Positions 1-6,039 of a stretch of DNA of 12,022 bases are shown in pieces (the first letter of the stretch is position 1; every line of letters begins with the position of its first letter). The DNA is from JAWVZU01 sp033722075. Its GTDB lineage: Bacteria; Pseudomonadota; Gammaproteobacteria; Xanthomonadales; SZUA-38. The translations under genes and the position numbers were made by a program. The notes beneath the pieces were generated by a model. That model was not told the origin of the DNA, did no database searches, and saw only the letters and a list, made by a program, of their open reading frames with translations. The stretch is taken from positions 1 to 12,022 of the forward strand of contig JAWVZU010000108.1 of assembly GCA_033722075.1 (NCBI GenBank), read 5' to 3'.

Positions 1-372
1 CCCCTGCCGCGGATGCTCGATACGCTCCGTCGGGTCGTGCTCCAGCCCCTGGCGGGACTTGAGGTGTCCGTAGAAGCGCCGCAGGCAGGACAGCATCCGG
101 GCGTTGGAGCGCGCCGAAAACCCCAGCCGGGACCGATGAGAGAGATAGTCCAGCAGATCGTCACGCCGGGCAGCGGAAAGTGCTCGATCCCTCAAGAAGG
201 CGCTGAAGGCCAGCAGGTCGAAGCGATAGCTCTCCAGGCTGTTGCGCGCCAGGCCATCCTCGGCCCAGATGCTGTCGAGGAAGCGCTCGATCGTCGCCTG
301 ATCCTCATCCGAGACGCAAAAAGGCCCGCGCGCGGCGGGCCCTTTCCGTTCAACGCCAGGTTCGCCGGTCAC
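1..372 (-). CDS. xerD: Tyrosine recombinase XerD, N-terminal part (3' end beyond left edge)
   Basis: XerD works with XerC to resolve chromosome dimers at dif during division. Only 124 codons are visible, covering the N-terminal SAM-like core-binding domain; the catalytic domain with the R-H-R-Y residues lies outside the window. Recognition rests on the stretch IERFLDSIWAEDGLARNSLE (about residues 28-47), which aligns with the start of E. coli XerD (IEQFLDALW...NLAENTL), followed by SYRFDL and the helix around SARSNARMLSCLRRFYGHLK. It resembles XerD clearly more than XerC. The only standard start in frame ahead of the domain is the GTG at 372, which overlaps the TGA of the TPR gene (GTGA). It gives an extension of about 20 residues over E. 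coli XerD, and those codons run through the terminator hairpin at 318-345. Family assignment is firm; the start is not. Confidence 0.85.
   Translation of the reverse strand, partial: MTGEPGVERKGPAARGPFCVSDEDQATIERFLDSIWAEDGLARNSLESYRFDLLAFSAFLRDRALSAARRDDLLDYLSHRSRLGFSARSNARMLSCLRRFYGHLKSRQGLEHDPTERIEHPRQG
318..345 (-). terminator. Rho-independent terminator of the TonB operon
   Basis: Read on the minus strand, the arm AAAGGGCCCGC (345-335) and the arm GCGGGCCTTTT (329-319) pair around a 5-nt loop. The stem is 11 bp including one G-U pair, with a GC-rich core of seven pairs, and runs into a five-T tract (322-318). It starts 24 nt past the stop codon of the TPR gene, so it most likely ends the six-gene TonB cluster. 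It lies inside the only standard reading of the xerD 5' end. On the plus strand the T tract has just three residues, so it is a poorer terminator in that direction. Confidence 0.85.
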
Positions 373-1628
373 GGCCCGGTCTCGCCCTCCTCGCGTTTGG
401 CGAGTTCGTCCAGATGGTTCAGCCACTGCTGGCCGGCCGAACGGGACTTCGGATAATTGCGCGCCTGGCGGAACGCCTGGCGAGCCGCAGTGCGATTGCC
501 CGTGTTCATCTCGGCCATGCCCAGGAGCACGTACATGTTGCCGGTCTGGGTTTCGTTCAGCCCGCCCTTCTCGATGGCGTCGGCCAGCTGGGCCTTGGCA
601 TCCTCCCAGCGCTCCTGGTCGATCAGGATATAGGCCACCTGCATGTTCAGCTTGCCGTCCTGGGAAAGGTCAGCGGCCTTGGACAGGGCGCCGACGGCTT
701 CGTCCAGTTCCTGGGCGGCGTAGTAGGCGTTGCCCAGCTGCTCCCAGATCCGCTTGTCCGGCTCCACAAAACCTTTCTGAATGCCCTCGTCGAGCACCTT
801 GGCCGCCTCGTAGGGCACGTTCATGTAGCCGTAGAGACTGAACAGTTGCATCCAGTCCTGCTCCTTGTCGAGCATGCCCTTGCGGTGGGCCAGCGCCAGG
901 ATCGCCAGGGCCTCTTCGTCGTTCTTCAGGGTGACGTTCAGGGAAGCCAGCTGGACCCAATACTGCTTCTTGTCCGGCCAGCCACGGACCAGGATTTCCA
1001 GCACGTCCTTCGCTTCCTGGAATTCCTTGAGTTCGTAATGCATGGCCAGCTTGAGCTGGTACCAGGTCTCCTTCGGCTCATCGGACATGGCGATCGCCGT
1101 GTCGATGTTGTTGATCGCCTTTCGGTAATCTTCCTTCTGAGCGTAGATGGACGCCTTGAGCTCGTAGGCCTCGACCTTTTCCTCGCCGGAATCACGCATC
1201 CAGCGGTCGATCCACTCCAGCGACTTGTCGTAGTTCTCCCGCATGTAATAGAGCTGGGCAATCTGGAACATCGCGTCGAAGTGCGGCTTGTTCGGCAGCA
1301 CGTCCATTTCCACGATCTGCTCGTAGAGCGCCAGCGCGGGATTGAACTTGTCGCGCATCATCATCGCCTGGGCGAGACCGAACATGGCCTGCGATTTCTC
1401 GTAGGGGTCGCCGATGCTCTCGACCAGTTCGGAGAACTCGGCTTCGGCCTCCGCATACTGCTCGTTGGCCACCAACTCCCAGGCCTCCTGAACGGCATTG
1501 AAGTTTCGCTCGCTCTTCCAGACCGCCGTCGGGGACTCACGGCCCGACTGATCTTCCTCCTGGGCAAACGCGACTGTCCCCAGCGCCACCAGCGCCAGGC
1601 CAAGAACCATGTGTCGAATCAAACGCAT
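369..1628 (-). CDS. Secreted TPR-repeat protein of the TonB cluster
   Basis: The product is 419 aa. It opens with a signal peptide (MRLIRHMVLGLALVALGTVA, probable cleavage after AFA at residue 22), so it is probably periplasmic or anchored at a membrane. The rest is almost wholly alpha-helical with repeats of about 34 residues of tetratricopeptide type, for example around YAEAEAEFSELV, YDKSLEWIDRWM, YRKAINNIDTAI, LDEAVGALSKAADLS and RTAARQAFRQARNYP. TPR arrays bind other proteins; no catalytic motif is visible. The start at 1628 is preferred over an in-frame codon at 1730 because GGAGG lies 6 nt ahead (1635-1639) and the signal peptide follows at once; the longer version would overlap tonB. 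It is last in the operon, 14 nt after tonB, and a TPR gene in this place is a recurring feature of TonB2-type clusters in Vibrio and Alteromonadales. Its job, perhaps scaffolding the TonB complex, is inferred. Confidence 0.85.
   Translation of the reverse strand: MRLIRHMVLGLALVALGTVAFAQEEDQSGRESPTAVWKSERNFNAVQEAWELVANEQYAEAEAEFSELVESIGDPYEKSQAMFGLAQAMMMRDKFNPALALYEQIVEMDVLPNKPHFDAMFQIAQLYYMRENYDKSLEWIDRWMRDSGEEKVEAYELKASIYAQKEDYRKAINNIDTAIAMSDEPKETWYQLKLAMHYELKEFQEAKDVLEILVRGWPDKKQYWVQLASLNVTLKNDEEALAILALAHRKGMLDKEQDWMQLFSLYGYMNVPYEAAKVLDEGIQKGFVEPDKRIWEQLGNAYYAAQELDEAVGALSKAADLSQDGKLNMQVAYILIDQERWEDAKAQLADAIEKGGLNETQTGNMYVLLGMAEMNTGNRTAARQAFRQARNYPKSRSAGQQWLNHLDELAKREEGETGP
386..391 (-). promoter_or_regulatory. 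Possible Shine-Dalgarno for the overlapping xerD start
   Basis: AGGAGG lies inside the last codons of the TPR gene, 13 nt ahead of the GTG at 372. The sequence is a perfect match, but the spacing is longer than usual, and it also simply encodes part of the REEGE tail of the TPR protein. It is the only local sequence support for starting xerD at 372. Confidence 0.3.
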
Positions 1629-1642
1629 CCGGGGCCTCCGAA

Positions 1643-2275
1643 TCAGGTATCCGCCAGTTTGAAGTCCAGGGTCTGGGTCGCGCGACGGGCGACCGGCTGA
1701 CCATCGATGATCCGCGGCTTGAATTTCCACTTGAGGATGGCCCGTATGGCCTCCCGGTCAAACACGCGCGGCGGCTTGGCGTCGATCACCGTCGGATCCG
1801 TGACCGATCCGGTCTCGGTAATCGTGAACTCGATGGTTACATAACCCTCGATCTTCGCAATCGCCGCTCGGCGGGGATACATCGGCTGAATCCGCACCAG
1901 GGGGATGATGTCGCCCTCGGCGTTCTGGTCACCGGCCGCAAAAGCGCCCAGGAACGGACCACTGCCGGATACGGGAACGTCCAGCTTGGGCATGTTCAAC
2001 GCCGGCATCGGCGATACCGTGCGCTGCACATTCTGCACGTTCATCTTCGGCGGCGGCGGCGGCTCCTTCGGTGGTGGCGGCTTCTTGGGAACGCGCCGCT
2101 CCTTGACCTGCATCTGGTCGTCCACCTTCACCGGACCGAACCGGATCGAACCAAGCTGATCACCGCGATCGCCGATGTCGTGCCCGCCTGAGATCAGGTA
2201 GGACATGAACAGGAACAGACCGATCGTCACCGCGAACGCGCAGACTAGAGAAAGGCCCATGCGTACCGTATGCAT
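1643..2275 (-). CDS. tonB: TonB-family energy transducer (TonB2-like)
   Basis: This 210-aa protein carries proton-motive energy from the ExbB/ExbD complex across the periplasm to TonB-dependent outer-membrane receptors. One membrane helix lies at about residues 6-28 (GLSLVCAFAVTIGLFLFMSY). A proline-rich linker follows at 64-77 (KKPPPPKEPPPPPK), and a C-terminal TonB domain at about 128-208 contains YPRRAAIAKIEGYVTIEF, a GSVTDPTVIDAKPP turn, and FDREAIRAILKWKFKP, the hallmark W-x-[FY]-x-P end. The membrane helix lacks the SxxxH motif of E. coli TonB, and the linker is short, so it looks like a TonB2-type protein. The start at 2275 is chosen because GGGAGG (2283-2288) lies 7 nt ahead, overlapping the end of exbD; a longer in-frame version from 2332 would overlap exbD. 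It follows exbD by 4 nt, which suggests coupled translation. Confidence 0.93.
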   Translation of the reverse strand: MHTVRMGLSLVCAFAVTIGLFLFMSYLISGGHDIGDRGDQLGSIRFGPVKVDDQMQVKERRVPKKPPPPKEPPPPPKMNVQNVQRTVSPMPALNMPKLDVPVSGSGPFLGAFAAGDQNAEGDIIPLVRIQPMYPRRAAIAKIEGYVTIEFTITETGSVTDPTVIDAKPPRVFDREAIRAILKWKFKPRIIDGQPVARRATQTLDFKLADT

Positions 2276-2279
2276 CTTC

Positions 2280-2687
2280 CTACCTCCCGCCGGGACGTTC
2301 TGCCGCAACCGAGATGGCATCCACCCCGGCAAGTTTCACCTGGTCCATGACCTCAACGAGAATCCCGGTGGCCGACTCGCGATCCGCGATGATCACGACA
2401 CTCCCCTCCGGATTCTCCGCGTGGGCCTTCTCGACGTTGGCCCGCACCGCTTCGACCTCGATGCGGCGTTTGTTCATCCAGACTTCGCCATTCTCGCGGA
2501 TGGCGATCATGACGTTGCCTTTCGTTTTCTGCTCTGCGGTGTTGGCGGTGGGTCGGCTCACGTCGATTCCCGCCTCCTTCACGAACGAAGTTGTCACGAT
2601 GAAAAAGATCAGCATGATGAAGACGATATCGAGCAGCGGCGTAATGTTGATTTCCGCTTCGTCTTCCTGGCCGTGGCGGCGTCTCAT
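2280..2687 (-). CDS. exbD: ExbD-family proton-channel subunit
   Basis: The product is 135 aa, the usual ExbD length. A short cytoplasmic head rich in charge (MRRRHGQEDEAEINITPL) leads into one membrane helix at about 18-38 (LLDIVFIMLIFFIVTTSF). This helix holds Asp20, which corresponds to the essential intramembrane aspartate of ExbD/TolR/MotB proteins. The periplasmic domain follows, ending in a helix-strand unit (ILVEVMDQVKLAGVDAISVA) typical of the family. It forms the proton-driven stator with ExbB and acts on TonB, whose gene lies 4 nt downstream. AGGAG at 2694-2698, 6 nt from the ATG, supports the start. It lies 17 nt after exbB. Confidence 0.95.
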   Translation of the reverse strand: MRRRHGQEDEAEINITPLLDIVFIMLIFFIVTTSFVKEAGIDVSRPTANTAEQKTKGNVMIAIRENGEVWMNKRRIEVEAVRANVEKAHAENPEGSVVIIADRESATGILVEVMDQVKLAGVDAISVAAERPGGR

Positions 2688-2704
2688 AGGTATCTCCTAA
2701 ACAT

Positions 2705-3229
2705 TCAATGATGCTGCAACAGGTCCTCGACCTTCTCGGTCTCGGTGATCTGCCAGTGCTCCAGACGCTGCCCGAAGTAGACGCCGGACAATGCGGCGAC
2801 CATTCCGGCCATCGTGGGAACCGTGGCCTGGGATACCCCTCCGGCCATGGCGCGGGCATTACCGGTGCCGGTGATGGCCATGATGTCGAACACCGTGAGC
2901 ATCCCGGTTACCGTGCCCAGAAGTCCCAGCAGCGGGCAGAGCGCGATCAAAGTCTTGATCAGCAGCACGTTCCTGGCCAGATCCGTGGAAATCTCCGAAA
3001 CCATCCGGTGACGGATCTGTCGTGCATACCAGGAGGTGGTGTCCACCCGGGCGTTCCACGCCGCTACGACCTGTCTCACCTTCCTGGGATGTACGACCTT
3101 GACATACCACAATCGTTCCAGGATCAGTGTCCACATCAGCAGCAGCGTGGCCATGATGGCCCACAGGACGTTACCTCCAAGCTCGATGAACTGAGCGAGG
3201 GTGGTCTGAACTTCAGACAGCCACACCAT
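2705..3229 (-). CDS. exbB: ExbB-family proton channel protein (short form)
   Basis: The product is 174 aa, a compact MotA/TolQ/ExbB-family protein. Membrane helices lie at about 18-40 (GGNVLWAIMATLLLMWTLIL), 88-115 and 132-152. The second contains the family signature CPLLGLLGTVTGML, and the third begins near AGGVSQATVPTMAGMVAALS. E. coli ExbB is about 244 aa, so this is the short variant seen in TonB2-type clusters. The start at 3229 has GGAG 7 nt ahead (3237-3240) and overlaps the end of the upstream ttpC-like gene by 17 nt; a start at 3253 is also in frame but has less support. It should assemble with ExbD as the proton channel. A second, longer ExbB relative is encoded just upstream. Confidence 0.93.
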   Translation of the reverse strand: MVWLSEVQTTLAQFIELGGNVLWAIMATLLLMWTLILERLWYVKVVHPRKVRQVVAAWNARVDTTSWYARQIRHRMVSEISTDLARNVLLIKTLIALCPLLGLLGTVTGMLTVFDIMAITGTGNARAMAGGVSQATVPTMAGMVAALSGVYFGQRLEHWQITETEKVEDLLQHH

Positions 3230-4607
3230 CTTGCTTCTCCGCCAGTTTGGCAACGATTCCCGCGCTCTGCTCTTCCAGGATCTGGATGAGGTTCTTGGAC
3301 CGGCTCTGCAGCACGCTGTGCAGGAAGGTCAGCGGAATGGCAACCACCAGACCGAGAACCGTCGTGACCAGCGCCTGGGAGATACCGCCCGCCATCATCT
3401 TGGGATCGCCGGTACCGAACAATGTGATCGCCTGGAACGTCGAGATCATCCCGACCACCGTTCCGAGCAGACCCATCAGGGGCGCGATCACCGCCAGCAT
3501 CTTGATGAAGCTGAGTCCGGCTTCCATGGAGCCCGTTTCCCGAAGAATCGCTTCGTCCATCTTCAGTTCCAACGTTTCCACGTCGGCATCGGGGTTTTCA
3601 TGGAACACGGCCATGACCCGACCGAGGGCATTGTCGCTCTGCGGCTCTTCCTTCTTCAGCTGGGACTTGATCTTCATCCCCTTGAGGCCAAGGACCAGGC
3701 CGCGGAACAGGGCGACGAGGATGCCCAGGATGCCGACGCCGATGATCACCCAGCCGATCAGGCCCGCGTCACCCAGGTCCCCGGTTCCGATTCCGATCCG
3801 CTCGGCCCAGGTCTTGGTCTCCACGACCTGCTGCAGGATGACGCCGCTGGTGTAGTCGATGGCCATCGGAACCATTTCGTCCGGGCTGGCGTTCTCGAAG
3901 TCGTCCACGAGCGAAACGAAGCGACCCGCGGGCTGGCGCCCGAGTTCCTTCAGGATGCCGTTCTTGTGATCGATGGACGGCTCGTCCCAGACCAGGAAAT
4001 GACCATTGGACACGACGTTGAACGGTCCGATGCGAGCAACCTGGCGACCGGCTTCGACTTCGCCGTTGGGCAGCAGTACGTCTGCGTTGTACTGCACGAT
4101 GCCGGCCTGGGCGGTCAGCTCACGCTGCATCTCGAACCACAGCTGACGCAGCTCGGGGATGGTCGGGAGTTCCTTGCGCTGGGCCAGGTTGGCCAGGAAC
4201 TGCTGACGGCCCGGGTACTGGGAGCTGATCGGTGAGGAGTTGATCTTGCCCCGCAGGTCGTTGGCCATCTGCTTGACCACGCCGAACATCTCGCCGAGAT
4301 TCCCCATCCGCTCGTTCAGCACTGTCTCCAGGTCGGCGAGCGCTTTTTCGTTCTCGTCGAACTGGTTCTTGAGCTGGTCCGACCGACGTTCTGCCGCGGC
4401 CAGGTCGGCCCGCGCCTGGGCCAGCAGGTTGCGCTGCTGGTTGCGGTTGTTGATGAATTCCTGCTCGCGCTGCTGGTTGATCCGATTGGTCTGCTCGGCA
4501 GCCTGACGGGTCTGTTCCAGCAGCTGATCCAGGGTTCCGCCCTGCTGGGCGCCCGCCATTCCGGCAGCGACCAACGACAGCAATGCAATTGAGATCAGCT
4601 TTTTCAT
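3213..4607 (-). CDS. ttpC: TtpC-like protein: periplasmic coiled coil fused to an ExbB/TolQ channel domain
   Basis: The product is 464 aa. Residues 1-20 form a signal peptide (MKKLISIALLSLVAAGMAGA). Residues about 28-105 are a long Gln/Asn/Arg-rich coiled coil, followed by a periplasmic region to about 278. Three membrane helices come next: 281-308, 365-392 (with APLMGLLGTVVGMISTF) and 409-432 (GGISQALVTTVLGLVVAIPL). The last two are the MotA/TolQ/ExbB domain. This layout is that of TtpC, shown in Vibrio anguillarum and V. cholerae to be required for the TonB2 system. The channel signature is nearly the same as in the next gene, exbB, pointing to an old duplication. The start has GAGGAG (4614-4619) 6 nt ahead and overlaps the stop of the DUF3450 gene by 4 nt (ATGA). 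Family membership is firm; equivalence with TtpC is inferred from architecture and gene order. Confidence 0.88.
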   Translation of the reverse strand: MKKLISIALLSLVAAGMAGAQQGGTLDQLLEQTRQAAEQTNRINQQREQEFINNRNQQRNLLAQARADLAAAERRSDQLKNQFDENEKALADLETVLNERMGNLGEMFGVVKQMANDLRGKINSSPISSQYPGRQQFLANLAQRKELPTIPELRQLWFEMQRELTAQAGIVQYNADVLLPNGEVEAGRQVARIGPFNVVSNGHFLVWDEPSIDHKNGILKELGRQPAGRFVSLVDDFENASPDEMVPMAIDYTSGVILQQVVETKTWAERIGIGTGDLGDAGLIGWVIIGVGILGILVALFRGLVLGLKGMKIKSQLKKEEPQSDNALGRVMAVFHENPDADVETLELKMDEAILRETGSMEAGLSFIKMLAVIAPLMGLLGTVVGMISTFQAITLFGTGDPKMMAGGISQALVTTVLGLVVAIPLTFLHSVLQSRSKNLIQILEEQSAGIVAKLAEKQDGVAV

Positions 4608-5377
4608 TGTGCGCTCCTCGGGCCGACGACCGGCAGCTTGACCAGGTTAGGCGCTTCTTGGTTCTTGGCGATTCGCACCGCCCGCGCGATGGACGACTCG
4701 TATTCGGCCGGCAGTTCTTCCCAGTTCCGGGTCACCGGGTTCCACCATCCGACCTGTTCCTGGTCGAGGGTCTGATAGATCAGGAGCACGCGGCCGACCT
4801 TGACGAACGAGACGGTTCGGTCCGTGCCGGGCAGCTTCCCTTCATAGGCGCTGACGTTGCGGCCGAAATCGATCTCACGCTGGTAGGCTTCCATCACACG
4901 CCGGTATTTCTCCGAGGTCGTGACGTCGGCCCGGTAAACCATGTCCTGAAGATCGAAGATGAGGTTGCGCCGGGTATCCAGCAGGAACGGCGTATCGGCC
5001 TCGACGATCTGCTCCAGCATGTCGATCATCTCGAGCAGCAACGGCACCACGCCGCGATTCGTTTCCTCGAGCTCGGCAAGCTGCTTGTTGATCGAGTCGA
5101 TCTCGACCCTCTGATTGTCCACGACCCGCGAAAGCTGATCGTTGTAGACCTGAAGCGCTTCCGTCTCGCGCACCACCCGCCGGTATTCGGCAAGCAGATC
5201 CTCCGTCTCCTCGGAAAGCCGGTTGATGCGCTGCTGCGAATCCTGCGACTGTTCGTTGGTTTGTTGTTCGGTCTGAATGGCCGTATCAAGCACATCCGCG
5301 TTGGCGGCAACTGCCATAACCAACGCCAGCACTAGCGTGAACGGGCCCCCGAATGTTCTTAATTCACGATGTGGCAT
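4604..5377 (-). CDS. DUF3450-family periplasmic coiled-coil protein, first gene of the TonB operon
   Basis: The product is 257 aa with a signal peptide (about 1-27, ending VMAVAANA) and a long coiled coil at about 30-107 (QTEQQTNEQSQDSQQRINRL onward). A conserved globular tail follows, including RNLIFDLQDMVYRADVTTSEKYR and FVKVGRVLLIYQTLDQEQVG followed by WWNP. The tail pattern and the place directly ahead of a TtpC-like gene match DUF3450, a family of unknown biochemical role linked to TonB clusters. No membrane helix is seen after the signal peptide, so a periplasmic protein is expected, possibly paired with the periplasmic coiled coil of the TtpC-like protein. The ATG at 5377 is preferred over a TTG at 5407 because it gives a cleaner signal peptide; neither has a strong ribosome site. 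The stop overlaps the next ATG by 4 nt, so the two proteins are probably made in step. Confidence 0.85.
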   Translation of the reverse strand: MPHRELRTFGGPFTLVLALVMAVAANADVLDTAIQTEQQTNEQSQDSQQRINRLSEETEDLLAEYRRVVRETEALQVYNDQLSRVVDNQRVEIDSINKQLAELEETNRGVVPLLLEMIDMLEQIVEADTPFLLDTRRNLIFDLQDMVYRADVTTSEKYRRVMEAYQREIDFGRNVSAYEGKLPGTDRTVSFVKVGRVLLIYQTLDQEQVGWWNPVTRNWEELPAEYESSIARAVRIAKNQEAPNLVKLPVVGPRSAQ

Positions 5378-5618
5378 ACCCGGAATCCAGTTGTTATTGA
5401 ATAGCAAAAAAATCGCGGCACCACTTGCCCGCGCACTTTATGTCCATGCACACTTGACAGGCGGCTTACCATCGATTCCCAAATCGTCGAGGGGCGTTAG
5501 GATAGCGCCTGGCTTGGGAAAAGGAAACCCGAGCCGGACCGGGCGCAAAGCCGCGCCATCAGAAGGCTCCTCGAACATCCGTTTGTTGAATGATGTGGAA
5601 TTGAACACCGGGAAGACC
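5378..5618 (+). promoter_or_regulatory. Divergent promoter region between the TonB operon and the RDD gene
   Basis: About 240 nt without a recognisable gene, AT-richer near 5390-5460, between two genes transcribed apart. A weak sigma-70-like pair on the plus strand is TTCCCA (5476-5481), 16 nt, TAGGAT (5498-5503). On the minus strand TTTCCT (5527-5522), 17 nt, TATCCT (5504-5499) could serve the TonB operon. The two -10 candidates use almost the same bases. A perfect TTGACA at 5454-5459 has no good -10 box at the right distance. An inverted pair TTCCCAA (5476-5482) and TTGGGAA (5514-5520) encloses this area. I see no clear Fur box. That promoters exist here follows from gene layout; the exact boxes are guesses. 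Confidence 0.4.
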
Positions 5619-6029
5619 GTGTACATCCGCCCGAGCCGATTGCGCCGGGTCGGCGCCTACGTCTACGAGCTGTTGCCGCTGGCGGCCGTGCTCTACGGTG
5701 CCGCGTTCCTGGCGCTGCCGCTCACCGGCGGCGAGGCCGTCGGCGCCGGCAACCCCTGGTTTCAGTTCTATCTCCTGGTCTGCGTCAAGGGCTATTTCCT
5801 CGTCACCTGGCGCTATGGCGGGCAGACCCTGGCGATGCGCGCCTGGCGCCTGCACGCGCTCAACGCGGACGGTACGCCGATGAGCTGGAGACAGGCCATC
5901 GTCCGCTTCTGGGTGGCCGTGCTAGGCTGGGTCCCGGCGGGCCTGGGCCACCTGTGGATGCTGGTCGACCGGCAACACCGCACCTGGCATGACCGATTGG
6001 CCCGCACGGTGGTTCTCCAGCGCGAATAG
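5619..6029 (+). CDS. RDD-family integral membrane protein
   Basis: The product is 136 aa from the GTG at 5619, with three membrane helices at about 12-33, 43-60 and 88-108. The RDD family is a set of small membrane proteins with no settled general function; some have been linked to ion transport. Visible family marks are the opening RLRRVGAYVYELLPL, the loop YGGQTLAMRAWRLHALN after helix 2, and the closing DRQHRTWHDRLARTVVL. The start is uncertain: GTG at 5619 has GGA at a usable distance and places the domain near the N-terminus, but in-frame GTG at 5595 and TTG at 5583, 5586 and 5601 are possible. It stands alone on the plus strand, divergent from the TonB operon and convergent with lptG, so its neighbours say little about its role. 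Confidence 0.78.
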   Translation: MYIRPSRLRRVGAYVYELLPLAAVLYGAAFLALPLTGGEAVGAGNPWFQFYLLVCVKGYFLVTWRYGGQTLAMRAWRLHALNADGTPMSWRQAIVRFWVAVLGWVPAGLGHLWMLVDRQHRTWHDRLARTVVLQRE

Positions 6030-6039
6030 ACGCGCAGTC

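Noticed and set aside
13..456. Plus-strand open frame (147 codons) over the left edge
   Set aside because: It lies opposite the XerD N-terminal domain and the TPR tail, which are both recognisable, and crosses the terminator.
414..1700. Long plus-strand open frame (about 428 codons) opposite the TPR gene
   Set aside because: The minus-strand TPR protein has a signal peptide, repeats, ribosome site and operon context. The opposite frame gives a low-complexity, His/Leu/Gly-rich protein typical of an antisense shadow in GC-rich DNA.
3231..4235. Plus-strand open frame (about 334 codons) opposite the ttpC-like gene
   Set aside because: The translation is rich in His, Gln, Arg and Asp without recognisable domains, while the minus strand encodes a clear ExbB-family protein.
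5454..5459. Perfect -35 hexamer TTGACA on the plus strand
   Set aside because: No -10-like hexamer lies 16-18 nt downstream; the best at that distance (TCCCAA) is poor, so I did not call a promoter from it.
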